64,000 nt of DNA from Amaurobius ferox. Taxonomy: Eukaryota > Arthropoda > Arachnida > Araneae > Amaurobiidae. The translations under genes and the position numbers were made by a program. This document shows positions 24,501 to 39,500 of the stretch, one piece after another. The notes below the pieces were generated by a model. It had not been told where the DNA came from. It searched no databases and saw only the letters and a list, made by a program, of their open reading frames with translations. The stretch is from contig OX578137.1 of assembly GCA_951213105.1 (NCBI GenBank), forward strand, positions 76,111,104 through 76,175,103, given 5' to 3'. Every line of letters begins with the position of its first letter. Position 1 is the first letter of the stretch.

Positions 24501-27500
24501 TTTACCGAAGTTAGTTACTATATATTAGGGTATGATTCCATTTAATTTACATAATGAGATATATTTACCTTTATTTGATTTATTATCAAGACCGATTTCA
24601 CAGTCTTGATATATGTGCACTGTGAAATCGGTCTGGAAAAAGGTGAATTTTTAGATAAATTTCTGGATTGTTTTTATAATATTGAGGATTCATTTTCACT
24701 TTAAGAGATAAATATTTTGTTCCAGTAGTTCAGTGGTTAGTACAAAGTCTAACCAGATCCAAATGACGTTCGACCCATTTAACTCTGCAGGTTAAATGGG
24801 TTAAATGATATTGAGGTTTGAAAAGATCAAGTTTCGGTTTTTATAAGAACTCTGATGAAATCTGAAGAATGATTTAAGGCAGCGATTTTAAAAATTCGTA
24901 AATATTGCAATCCGCAGATGCCGCATGTATAAAAAAAAGAAGAAAAAAAGAGAGAGTAGGGAAGTTGTTTAAATCGGAAGTTTCACTTTGATCCAAAATC
25001 GGAAGGAAAAGAATGTAAAGACAACTTCCACTATAAATGATGAGAATGTTTTTCTCCAGCAGCTCAATGGGTAGTCAGTTCGAAGATTCGTGGTAAAATC
25101 CTGGTTTGAACGACAGTTCTTTCCACTCTTTACACTATAGTATTTACATTCTTTACACTACCTATTAGATATTACATTTCAGTAATGTGAATTTTCTTTT
25201 TTTAACATGCAAATTTCAACTATTTAGAACACTAGGAAATGATTGCTTTGAAAAGTGTGTAGTCTCGAGATTAAGAGGCCGGCGTTTTCAGTCCCTTCAA
25301 ATATAGTTTTCATACTTGTGTCAGACCAAGAATGGTCAAATCTGAATTACGAAATATAGTGTGAGTTAAATATGATATAGTGTGCCAGAAAAAGAAAGTA
25401 AATTCGATATGGTCAATGAGTCTTAACCTCATATTAGGAAGAACAAGAAAGATCAATCATGCTTAAAGCATTGATTATAAAACACTTTCCAACTCTCAAT
25501 GCAATTTTATTTAAACATCTCTAAAATGCAATACATTCCTCGGTAATATTTTAAAACTTATCACAATACTACATTAATTTATTATATTTAAAAATTTAAA
25601 CCTTCATCGAAAAAAATGAACTTCATTCAAATGATGGCATTGAAATATAAATTGCCTGGTTTAAACATCACTAAAATGTGATGCATTCCTCGGTAATAAT
25701 TTTGGAATTATCATAATACTACGATAGTTTGTTATATTTGAAAACTTCATCGAAAACAACTGAAATTCATTCAAATGACGTCATAGAAAAAATAACACGC
25801 CTGGCTCTCTCTATAAAAGCAGCATTTCATTCATAAATAATTTCCCATTCATGTCATTCATCACAATACTATAATAATTTATTTTATTTAAAAATTAAGA
25901 CCATGGAGCTACAAGTAATTAAATTCTATGCGTAAAACTTCATCGAAAACAATCGTCCTTCTCTTTGTAAAATCAATGAATATTTCATTCATATCAGCTA
26001 TGCAGACTCCATGAACTAAATGATTTTGTGTTAAAGAAATACAGCAAAATTCTAATACAACAACTCATTCTACATATTTTGCTGTTTACATTTTACATAG
26101 GTGAAAAATAGGCTTCGTTGCAGAAATAATCAAATTTGGATGAGCATTTGAACTCAAATATATTGTAATTGCGTTGTTTCAGTATGTAGATGCACAGAAT
26201 TTAAGCAAAAATAAAGTGGTTTTAGGACGGATGCAACACCTAATATGAATTAAAAAGAACTTTAAAAATCACGATGTTGAGACAAGATGGATGCCATATA
26301 TCATTTTGAAGTGTACCATGTGATCTTTTCATATCATGGTCACGTGATCGCTTCATATAAGAGGTGTTATTATTATTTTAATTTTTATTTAAAAAACTAC
26401 TGAATATATTTCGCTGAATTTTTTTTATATATTTTATGGAACAATTTGAATATTACCTAAAATTTTCGAAGCAATTTTTTGAATTTTAAATCCGCTTAAA
26501 AAATGCTTGAAAAATTAGGTCCCATAGGGCTCAATGTATTTCATTTGTTCAACCCGGGTTCAATCCAAAACTAATTGGGTGATATTATTCATTTATATTC
26601 CCATAGGTCCTACAGACCGTCTGAACAACATACTAAAATTTCATTTTGATTAAGTCATTTTTACGGCAGTTATCGTGCTAACGGGCAGACAGACAGAATG
26701 AACAAATTCATAAACACTTTTCAACTTTATTGTAAAGTGTTAAAAATATGAAGATCTGTCTTTGTAAGCGTAACTCAGTTTATGAAAAGTTCCTCTCGAA
26801 TTTCAGAATTCAGTTCAAATTTTTCACTGAACCAGATTTCATAAAATATTTTCAAGATTCAATGTTTAGGTAGTAGTTTTGGTGGTTTATTTTCACTTTA
26901 TGTAAATAAATTAATCCTACTTACAGATTAAAATCGTCACTCGAAATTTTATTTGCATAATTGCAGTAAGGCGATACGTTCAAATCTTAATATAAACAGA
27001 CTTTAACATATTAAAAAAAAAAAATTCACCTTAAAAGACATGTTATATAATTTACGTTATTTATGCTGAAATAAATCTTTTAAATATTATAATATTTTGA
27101 ATTCCGTTTTTTTTTTTAATTTGACAAGGCGATTGGTTGATCGAAAACTACAAGAGCTTTGTAAGATCAAATTAACAAAATATTGGTCTAAATCTGGATT
27201 TTTTACTGAACATATTTTTCGGTTACTGATTATAGCTATTTTTTTATAGTTTAGATAGTTTGAAATGATTCCAAATGAAAGTAATACAGTGAAGTAAAAA
27301 CTTGTTAGGACAGAAACTTTTTTTTCGATAAAAAAAGTTCAAAATATAAAAATATTGAAATTATTTTTTCTATATTCCTGAATGGTACACTGTTTCTAAC
27401 AAAACAATTATAAATTGTTTACACCTTTATCTAATAGGTTCAGAGATATAAGCCTTTAAAACGATTACATTTTTAACACTTTACAACAAAGTTGAAAAGT

Positions 27501-30500
27501 GTTTATGACTTTGTTCATTCTGTCTGTCTGTCTGTCCGTTAGCACGATAACTGCCGTAAAAATGACTAAATCAAAATGAAATTTAATATGTTGTTCAGAC
27601 GGTCTGTAGGACTATGGTAATATAAATGAATAATATCACCCAATTAGATTTGGATTGAACCCGGGTTGAAAAAATGAAATACATTGAGCCCTATGGGACC
27701 TAATTTTTCAAGCATTTTTTAAGCGGATTTAAAATTCACAAATTGCTTCGAAATTTTTAGGTAATATTCAAATTATTCCATAAAATATATAAAAAGAAAT
27801 TCAGCGAAATATATTCAGTAGTTTTTTAAATAAAAATTAAAATAATAATAACACCTCTTATATGAAGCGATCACGTGACCATGATATGAAAATATCACGT
27901 GACCTACTTCAAAATGATATATGGCATCCATCTTGTCTCAAAATCGTGATTTTTAAAGCTCTTTTTAATTCATATTGAGTGTTGTATACGTTCTAAAACC
28001 ACTTTATTTCTGCTCAAATTCTGTGCATCTACATACTGAAACAACGCAATTACAATATATTTGAGTTTAAATGATCATCCAAATTTGATTATTTCTACAA
28101 CGAAGCCTATTTTTCACCTATGTAAAATGTAAATAGCAAATATGTAGAATTAGTTGTATTAGAATTGCGGTATTTCTTTAACACAAAATCAATTAGTACA
28201 TGGAGTCTGCGTAGCTGATATGAATGAAATATTCATTGATTTTACAAAGAGAAGGACGATTTTTTTCGATGATATTTTACGTATAGAGTTTAATTACTTG
28301 TAGCTCCATGGTCTTAATTTTTAAATGAAATAAATTATTATAGTATTGTGATGAATGACATGAATGGGAAATTATTTATGACTGAAATTCTGCTATTATA
28401 GAGAGAGCCAGGTGTGTTATTTTTCTATGACGTCATTTGAATGAATTTCAGTTATTTTCGATGAAGTTTTCAAATATAATAAATTGTTGTAGCGTTATGA
28501 TAATTCTAAAATTATTACCGAGGAATGTATTACATTTTAGGGATGTTTAAACCAGGCAATTTATATTTCAATGCCGTCATTTGAATGAAGTTCATTTTTT
28601 TCGATGAAGGTTTAAGTTTTCAAATATAATAAATTAATGTAGTATTGTGATAAGTTTTAAAATATTACCCTGGAATGTATTGCACACATTTTAAACATGT
28701 TTAAATAAAATTACATTGAAGTTGGAAAGTGTTTCATAATCAATGCCTTAAGCATAATTGATCTTTCTTGTTCGTAATGCTCCGATTTCAAACGGATAGC
28801 CCCACTATAGATAGACGTTATGCACTTTAAAATGATATATTTTTCTTTTTAAAGCAGATATATTTCATCTGCTATTGACACAAAATACAAAATATGCGAG
28901 GCTTGTTTCATACAACAGAAATCTTACCGACATTTTTTTGTAAAACTTGCAAAATATTTTTTCCAACTTCAAAATTACGCATATATCTGTTGCATTTTAC
29001 ACATCGATCTATTATACTTCATTATAACTAAATTAAAGTAAAATCGAATGTTTGGCATAAAATCAAATTACTATTTCCACATGCAAATTACCTTTAAAAT
29101 TAAACTATGTCTGAATATAAGAATTTATCTGTTTATTTTTGTATATTATTCCATAGTTAAATGTGAACTCATACCTAAAAATATTATATATTATAATTAT
29201 ATTTTTAAAATTTAAGTCCCCGGTGACCTATGTTGTTCTTTCAATTTGGAATTTATCCGATATAGTTCATCGCACAATGAAACTAAAGTCAGAATGGACA
29301 AAAATGCGTCCTTATTTTTCCAAGTCTAGGTCACAGGTCATGCAAGGGATTCTTATTGAAGTTGTTTTTTTGTGCTTAAGAGTATCCGCGCAAAGTAAGC
29401 AGTTTTAAAGGGGAAAGAGAACGTGTTCGGTGAAAGAAGTGCATGCATTCAAAGTAATCCTCGCGTTTCGCCTGTAATAGCTTGCAAAAAAGGTTTATTC
29501 ATTTATTATTATTTAACAAATTTTTCAAACAATATTTAAAGATTTTAGATTTTTCTCATTACTCATAGATTAAGTACCACGTGTATGTAACGTTTCAAGT
29601 TTCTATCTTCAGCATTCCAGCAGGCTGTATTATAATTCAATATTTAATCAGTCATTCTCTCTTAGCTGTACTGCATGATATAGAAAATTCTGAAGTACTG
29701 AAATTGAAAATGGTGAATTCGTTTACATGATTTGCTCTCCTTACAGGTACAACATGGATGGAAGAAATCGTTTCTCTGATTTATGAAGAAGGCAATGTCC
29801 GCAAAGTGAAAAGTGAGTTATTGATATATCGAGTGCATCACCTAGAGGCCGGTCGACCGTTCGGTCAACTGCGGTACCTCAAGAAACTGCCGTCCCCTAG
29901 ACTTATGGCTACACATTTGCCACTCTCACTACTGCCTAAAGAGTTGAAACAACCCAAATGTAAAGTAAGTGAATAGTTTGAAAGTATGCCGTATTGTGCT
30001 TTATAAAATTCTCACTTCATTAAAGGTAAGACAATATTAACTTTTTTATTTCAAGGCAGCAATAACTTTTTACTTTCAAGACAATATTAACTCTTTAGTT
30101 TCAAGACAATATTAACTTTTTACTTGCTTTTATTATTGAGTATAATTTCCATGAATGTTTTCTGCATTTTAGTAGAAATGAACGTTTTGAGACTTTTTGA
30201 ACGTTTTTCGAGCACATCTAGAATGCCTGTGTCTGTGAATAAATGTCTTTTTGTATGTATCTGAATAAGACGAGAACTATGTAGTATTCTGGGAAGTTTC
30301 ACAAAAATAAATAAAAAATTTTCTTGGTATTTCAGTGAGATTATTTAAACAATAACCGGGTGATTAAAAGGTCACGGAAATCAAGTTTTAATATTTGCAC
30401 CGAGAAAATAGTAGAATGTTTTTCAGTTAGGTGGCTCTAACATACCCTCAAATATATATCATAAATATCGTTTGCTGTTTTTAATATGCCAGACGATAAT

Positions 30501-33500
30501 TAAATTCCTTTTTTTATCAATCACGAATATGGTGTTTGCCCAGAGTGAAATAATTTTTATTTTAGAGCAGCATTTCTCTAGCTATTCTCATGAGAGTATC
30601 ATTAAAATATTTTCAGAAAATATACCAATGTTCTAAAACCATAACAATTCAGCAATTACAAGGTTAGTAAAGTGTTTTTGAGAAACTGGATATGTTGCAG
30701 ACAAAATGAAAACAGGCAGACCTTTCATTTTACTCAGGATAAACTGTCTGAAGTAAACTATAATACTGAAATACTTCAATACACTCTTCTGAAACGTTTC
30801 AATGACACTCTTATAAAAATGGCTAGAGAAATATTGCTCTAAAATAAAAATTCTTTCCTCAGGTGAAAAGCCATGTTCTTCGATTGATAAAAAAGAGGTT
30901 TGCAATAATCGTCTGACGTATTAAAAACAACGGATGATATTTCTGATATATTTTTAGGGTATATTATTGCACGTAATTGAAAAAAAATCTACTTATTTCA
31001 ATTTTTCTACAACTTTTCATAAAATTTCATTAAAATACGCGTCTTTATTTTAGCGATATCTTGTGTATTTATGCACGTACATACACAGGTATTGCTTTTG
31101 AAAGCTGTCAAAATATATTCAGTAAGTCATAAATATATATACCTTCGTAAATATCTTGAATTAAAAAAATAATCGGGTTTACATAATAAGTTTAATACAC
31201 AGTATGTAAAAAGTGATAATTTGACAATTCTCTCTAACCTGCTTAAATGGGGTTATATCTGCTAATTTCAATAACATATGCTCAGAAAGACGATAAAAAT
31301 GAGATTATTGTAGAAATAAAATTTGATGAAATAAATTATTAATTAATACCTTTCAACTCAATTTATTTTCAGATAATCTATGTGATGCGAAACCCCAAAG
31401 ACACAGCTGTATCGTATTATCATCACCACCAAATGAGTAAATTTCTTGGGAATATGTCGGCATCTTGGGATCAATACCTGGCACACTTCATGGCAGGCCA
31501 TTGTAAGATGTTTCCCAATCCTCATAAAAATTGGTTTGTGCATGTGTGTGAAATTTATATATAAAAAAACAATTATAAGAAAAAATATTAATTCTTGAAA
31601 GAAAAAAAAATGCATAAACAAAACCAAGGCAAGAGCGGCGAAACTTGGCCGATTTTGTTCGGGTGAATTGTACTGGGTGTTCTGGGTCCGTACCGCTTGC
31701 CAGTTCGAAAGAAAATGTCTTTTTTTACATTCGAAACCGGTTGACATCCTAATATTTTACTTTATGTTGTGTTACGTGAAGATTTTTATAAACTTTATAT
31801 ATAAAACAGTTATTTTTGCGGAATTATAACTTTGTATTGGTTTTTGAAAGAAAAAAAAAAAAATTGAGTTCCTCTCCCTAGTCCGTTGAGTCGAAAAATT
31901 AATAGACCTCTGACATTCACAGATGAAAAATCGTACCGAATTATTTGGTACGATTTGGTAAAATTATTCGAGCGATATTCTGCCGACAGACATTGAAAAA
32001 ATTGTTGTTTCAATATACAGGGATGATTAAAACTGTATATCTGTCAAAACCCGAAATGAGATTTTTGACTCCACCCAGTAATTTCCTTTTATTTTGTATT
32101 ATAGGGAAAATGAAAATAAAATTCTACACATTTTACTAGTTATGTTTTCAGTTTTTAATTTGACAATAATTATTTCAATTTATATCTTTTGATACAGTCT
32201 TTCATGAGTTTTCAAATTAAAAATTGAAATGCGTGTGGTTATAGTGTCTCTTAAATTCTACTCCACCATTTTTAGAATTATTTTCAACTTTGTCAGTGTT
32301 TGAGATGTAGATACGACAACTCGAAAACAAGTGATTAATGGCCAAGTATTTCGATCCTATATTATTGTGATAATTTCTAGATAAACAATTAATGACAAGT
32401 ATTTTGATCCTATATTATAGTGATAATTTCTAGATAAGTTATTAATGACAAGTATTTTGATCCTATATTATTGGTGGCAAAACGTTTGCCATACTATTGT
32501 TTCTACTAAAACCTTTCCCTTGAAACATATATCTTTTCGGATCTGCTATAGATAGAGCTTAGATAATAACTGATACGTATTTAGTATTAAATTTTGGAAG
32601 AAGTTGGATGGTTCACTAAGAATTTTTACTTTCGGTTTAAAATTTTCCTTGAAACATCCAATTTTCATATTGGCTATGCTGCTTTATATAGATTCAGCAT
32701 CGAATTCCGGAGGGAGTAGGCGGTTCACTAAGGATTTCCATTTCTGGAGATGTCACTTACAGCTTTTCTGAAAATTCGCATGATTGTATGAAATGAGTAC
32801 GCAAAAGAAAGTAAAAATGCTTAAAAGTTCCGTAAAATTGAAGTGTACACACCATTTGCTACCATATAAAGGCTCCCTCATAAATTTATTGTTATCATTG
32901 TTTCCGTATAAGTTATTGAGAATAAATTTTTGGATAATTATTTCTCGAAGTTATTGAGGATGCATATTTTGATCCTATATTAGTATCATTGTTTCTCTAT
33001 AAATTATTGAGGACAAATATTTTTACTTTCCTTTATAATGTATATGTATAAGGAAAGTATTGTGACAGGGCCGAAAATTCGAATTAGAGTTTTGGACGGG
33101 AGAGCACGTTTCAAGCATCCCTGAACACGAATCGAACATTTTTGAGGTGATGCCTGTGTGTGTGTGTGATAATATGTGTGTGCGTGTCAGTGAGTCTGTG
33201 GAGACGATATCTCACGAACAAATGGAGTGATTTGAATGAAATTTGGTACAAAAAATACAATCCATGAGTACTGGAAGCCTACTGTTTTTAAACGCAATCG
33301 AATGCTCAGAATCTCCCTAAATTTTCGAGTAAAATTTTGAAAAAATCATCAAAAAATCAAAATTTTTAATAAAGTTATGCAAATAGACATTTTTTATGTA
33401 ATTTTTCCTTAGAAAACGATTGACATAAACTTTAGAACGCTAGCATAAACCGTTTTCTAGATATTACACTTTTTTCAACTAAAGTTACTAAAAAATCATG

Positions 33501-36500
33501 TAAATTAAAAAAATATTAACTATTGCTAAATATGTTTACTTTTTATATGTAATATCATGCGATAAAATTGGTGACATTATTCTTGTGGATCTAGCTCGTT
33601 TCATTCATGAGAAAAGATACTTTTGTATTTGAAAGCTAATAGTCATTTATCTGCTATAAGAATAACTTATTTCTCCGTCTATAACGCTTGGCGAGATTTT
33701 GGAGACAAAATTGGCGGAATATCGCCAACTTGGCGACTTACTTAAATGTTGTCAAATTAACAAAAATGTCGCCAAATTGATAAAAATGACACTAAATGAA
33801 TGAAAATGACGACTAATTGACGAAAATTCAGTATTTTGGAAAGAATATAAGTTATCTATCTACTAACTTATTTTTCCGTCCGTAACTTTTGGAAAAATTT
33901 TGATGACGAATTTGTCGGGAAATCTCCAACTTGCTGACTTTTTAGAAGTTGCCACATTGACGAAAATGTCACCTAATTGATAGAAATTCGCCAAATTCAT
34001 GAAACCGGTGCTCAATCAATGAAATGACGACTAATTGAGTTCAATATCTTGAAAGAACATAAGAGTAGACTATACGAATAGCCAATTTCTCCGCCCGTCT
34101 GTCCGTAACGTTTAGAGAGAATTTTAGAAAGACTTCGCCAACTTGGCCATTATTTTTAATTTTGCCAAAGTGACAAAAATGCCGACAAATTGATAAAAAT
34201 GACGCCAAATGGGAAGTAATGTTTTGCAAATTCTGATTTCCTTCATATGACGGACTTACCTTCTAATATATAAGAAATGCTTTTCTCTCCGTTTGTCTGT
34301 AACACTTAGTGATGTCTTTTGACGAATTTGGCGAATAATCTAGTAAACATATAGCCAATTTGGCGAATAATCTATCAAAATATCGCCAATTTGTCCATAT
34401 TTCGCTACAGATTGACGATAATATAGTCAGAATTGCAAAAATGACGATAAATTAATGAAAATGATGCCTAATTGATGAATTAATTATTAAAATATTTTAA
34501 TATATGGACTATATCGCTTATTGAGGATGCTATTAATGTTGATCAATGTTTATTTAGAGTTGCGCGAACTATAAGTTAATTGAGTACTTTGAATTAGTAT
34601 TACATGTTGTCATCCGGAAAATTGCCAAATGTACAATTTAACGATAAAAACACAGTACCGTGGATTTTATACATATTTTTTTTACTGTGAAAGGAGTAAA
34701 TTCATTGCATTATATAAGGAAAGTCATGTGCTTCCCACATCAGATTTTTTCCATTGATTTGAATGCTTCTTGAGCAACTATGAACTTCATTTGCTTGTCA
34801 ATCAAGTTCGCGAACTTTATCACAGTCACTTCTTGAACTTCTTACAGCAATGAAATTCTGATAAATATGAAGTGTTTTTCATTAACACAACTTTCTATTG
34901 CTGGCTATTTTTTAATTTACGCCATCTACAGAGGAATTAATTTGTCATTCTCTCTCTCAAAAACAACTTTGGGGATTATTTATGCAAATCTCTGAGGCTC
35001 AGTGTAGAAGATGTATACTCTCGTGGTTGATCAGATCTATTTATACGGCGGATTTTAAGTTTCGGCAGGAAAGAGGAGATTTAACAAGAGGGGGAAAAAA
35101 ATATAAAGAGGATTTGGCATACTCTGCGAAGGAAAGTCATGTTACGAAATAACCGTGTGCTGTGTATAGCAGGAATGTTCATCGTCGTCATATAGTAATT
35201 TAATTCATCAAGTTGTTTAAAAGTCTGTGAAATTCTTTAATTAGATTCGAATTAGATCAGTAATGTCCCGGGTAAAATCTTGTATGGTTAGCAGTGTATA
35301 TAGTAGATTTGTTTGTAATGTCATTTATGTTTGAGTTCCAGTGAGATAGCTGTGAATAAAATATTTAATATGTTAAGTGTCGTGATTCTTTCGTCGAATT
35401 CTGATCGTTAGGTAAAATGATAGTATGTTTCACTTAGATGTTGAATTAGTTAAACAGAACCTGTGCAATGGCCCTCCTATCAGAATAGTACTTTACAAAA
35501 CCTATAGAGATTTTAATATATTGAAAACGTTGATTGAAGTACTTTAACACACATCTTACTTTCCATACAATATATGGTAATATGTAGGCAAAGTATGTAA
35601 AATTGGCGAAGAATCAACTGGAACTGAAAGGCTTCGCCGATATATTTTGCATGGATAATGTCTTGTAAAATTAAAGTGCAATAATATACCTTTGCAAGGG
35701 TTTTAAAAGGTTACGGCTTACTCCCCATAGCTAACTAAAATGTCAAAATTAGAACCACCTTTTCAAAATATTAAAAACAAGATCTGAAATCCTTTATATA
35801 TCCTTGTGGGACTTTCAAAGGGCTGTAAATTATTTTCTTAATGTTCATAGTTACTTTTTTATACACTTTTAGTTTTAAAGTTATAAGCATTATAATCTTT
35901 AAAAACGGGAAATTTCAGTCTTTTTCAACTTGACAAAACGATTGATCAATAACTATAAGAGCTTTGTAGAAACAAATTATTGATCTAGAAAGTTGGATTG
36001 GATTTTCTACTGAAAAATTTGACGCTTACTATTTATATCTATTTTTTTTTTCTTCTAGTTTGGAAAATAGGTCGAGTAAAAGTAATGAAAGTGAAATAAA
36101 AATTTGCTCTGACAAAACCTTTTTATTCTTTTCGGAAAAAGAAAATAGTTCAAAATATGAAAACATTGACATTACGTTTACATACTTATCGTACGCTATT
36201 TTCGACAAAATAAGTATAAATTGTATACATTTTTATCTATTAAATTCGGAGATATAAGCGTCCAAATTTTTTTTCATCCAAATACCCCAAACACAGATGT
36301 TATTCAAGTTAAAAAACAAATCTTAAAATATTACAAATTTGATTCGATTTACAATAATTTTGATTTCATGTGTTGTTTTGTGCGATAAAATTCAATTTAA
36401 TGTTACATAGAAAAAGAAAATAAGAAAACAAATTAATCTGAGTTATATGATCGGATTTCTTTAAAGTGGTTTAAAAAAATTCTTTCTTGGTTCATATTTT

Positions 36501-39500
36501 ATTTTATTCAGTTTTGGCAACATATGTAACATCATTTTATTTCAGTGGTGTATGGATCTTGGTTTGATCACGTACTACCGTACTGGGAGTTTTGCAAAAA
36601 TCATCCTGAAAATGTTTTCTTTGTATCTTACGAAGAGCTTAAACTTGTAAGTATACAGATGTAAATAAATCAGAAACATGTTTCATATGTATGACTTTCA
36701 AAAATCAAGTATTTATTAGCTGGACCCTTTACGAAAATTTCGCAACAGAAAAAGAGAAATTCATAAATTAAACGATTATTACGATATTTTGATTAAACGA
36801 TGTTTTTTATGTGAAATATCTTAGGGTGCAAGGTAAAGTAAATCTTGAAAGAAACGTGACTTAGATGAAACGGAAGTAACATCATATTGTGACTTCCGCT
36901 GTCCCCCCAGTCGTTAAGGCTGGGGGGGGGGAGACTACACTCAGATAACCTAAGCTCAATGCCCAGATCTGCACAAACTATCCCCGTGTTTACGCGGAGA
37001 ACGGGCACGTTAAATTTGTAAACTCGAAAGTCCTTCCGAGAAGTTGGCTTCAGGAGAAGGAAAGCACGGTCTCTGCAGATGCCACCCCTATTGGTTTCCG
37101 ATCTAAATTGGATTGCACTGTCCTGGACGTCCAAAAACAGATACCTTAATCATTTTTTTCAAAATTGAAAAAAGTTGTAAAAATATAACCATTAACATTT
37201 ATTGCAGAAACGTAATTTAAATTATCTTTAACTAGGAAGTAAATAATGCCATCTATAGAATTATAAAATGCGTTTTCTTCGAGATATTGCACTTATTTAT
37301 TCTAAAACGGAATTTTTTTTTTAAATTATATACATTTACTATGATCAAAGAAGTGAATGCTTTGTTGGTGTGGCTTTGTAAGTAGCATAGCGCTCCCATT
37401 ACCAATTGTATGGATCGGACCAGTACCCATGGATCGGTTTCTATGCTCTCATCAACATAAAATAGCCGATGTCTGCAGCAGTGGCAGCAAGAAAACTTGC
37501 TGCCACTGCTGCAGTCTTACCACACTTAGCCGGCTTTAAATTTCTTGAAAATTTAGCTTAAACTATAAGAAGCTGTACCCACCAAGATCGTACTTAGAGA
37601 ATTCACTTGTAGTTCTTGTTTCACAGTTCAATCTCGTTTAAAATCACTTCTTGTGTTTGCTAATTAAAACACTCATACAAAATTTATCTTTTTAAAAAAT
37701 GCAGTGGCATAAATGTTTCGTAGCTTAAAAGTAAATTTTCTGCTAAAACACAGCATAAAACAAAGCGTAATTACTTGTTTTGGAGAACAAAGAACAGCGT
37801 CCTTCTTCAGGATCCAAACACAGTAACTAAGCCAACAAAGATAAGCAGGCTTCTTTTGGCGTGGTCTGTTGACTTGACGTGTTACTTTTAGTTGTTCTGC
37901 CTTTGTAGCCTAAAGTAGGAGGCTGTTTTTTTGTCATTGGCAGAGCTAAGGTGGAGCTTCAGGGAGCTCAGCTCCCTAAAACTTCCAGCTGTTTTTTAAA
38001 CGTATACTGATATTCTAGATTGCTACTAAAATCTTTAGGGACTAAAAGGGATTAGTACTACCTTCAAATTGAAAATTCTAGCTCCTCCTATGTTTTTCTT
38101 CTCTGAGATCAATTAATAACGTTGCTATTTTATTTTTTATGATGTGTTATATTAAAGGCTTTACGTTTAGTCTATTTTTGCAGTAGACTGAGTGATTTTT
38201 TTTAAATATACGTTTTTCTCCAAAGGATTTGCGTGGCATGGTAGAAAAACTCTCAGCATTTTTGGAACGAGATCTGAGCGATGCAGCCATAGACACTATC
38301 GTTGACCATTGCACTTTCGAAAGCATGAAAACCAACAAGATGGTGAACAGAGAAAAGTTACCCATTTCTGATATATTTGATATGACAAAATCAAAATTCA
38401 TGCGCAAAGGTAAGTTACTATTTTTACGAATTTTACAACATTATTACCTATTGCAACATTATTCGACTAATTAACTTATTGAAATATTATACGGAAATTC
38501 GTATATATTACACGAGTCATCACAATAGCAATTCATCTAATATACAGTGTTCCTGGGAAAGTTCTTGAGCACACCAACACTTTAAGAATGAAACATACCT
38601 GAGTACATACGTTAGGTCTATCTGTAACCATGCCCAGTCACGCGTTTCGTGCTTTACAAAGGCCGATTCCTACAAATTAGTCAATGCTCTAAAACTTTGG
38701 AATGGACATTTTGTTTTGCCTCACATTCTTTGAGAGTTCGTGTTCCTAATTTCTTCAATTTTTCGCTAGGGTCGCTGAATACATTTTTATTCGATTGGGA
38801 ATGGTTATTTTAATACAAGGCCTAACGCGTAGCGAAACCTTTCAATTTCGAAGTTGTGGGGGGGGGGGGGGGGGTAGGGGATGGCTTACCTAGGAACCCA
38901 GTATAAAAGGAAAATTTTCAATACCAGTTTTTAAATTAAATATGTCCGAATCACACGATGGGTTTTGATGATTTTTTTTAGGCAATAAAGCTGTAATATC
39001 CAGATGTAAGTTATATCGCCCTACAGCGAAATTCGGAATAAAGTTAACTCAAATCCTGTTCCTGGATGTCTGTCATGAGCGTTTGTAACTCTGAAACGGC
39101 TCATAAGATTTACATACGTTTCACTTGTTTATTAAGCTTAATAAGGTTTATGGCTAAAAATATTTCCGATTTTGTACCGTTTGATACACAAAACAAAATT
39201 GAAATTTTCAGAATGTGCTCTGGTTGGAACGTCTATTTAGTAGGCTAGAGCCTCGTTCGTTATCGAATTAATCGGGCAATTCGTACCACCAACTAAAATT
39301 GACCATGCACTACCACCCACAGAATCAAACAAGAAAGATCAATCATGCTTAAAGCATTGATTATGAAACACTTTCCAACTTCAATGCAATTTTATTTAAA
39401 CAAGTCGAAAATGCAATACATTCCTCGGTAATATTTTAAAACTTATCACAATACTACATTGATTTATTATATTTGAAAACTTAAACCTTCATTGAAAAAA

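Noticed and set aside
24719..24780. tRNA-like word (gttcagtggttagta..gttcgaccc)
   Set aside because: No cloverleaf could be traced; at most an old SINE head. A similar weak case is at 25046-25105.
29163..29408. Plus-strand 81-codon frame upstream of SULT exon 2
   Set aside because: Intronic, no family similarity, and exon 1 joins exon 2 in phase without it.
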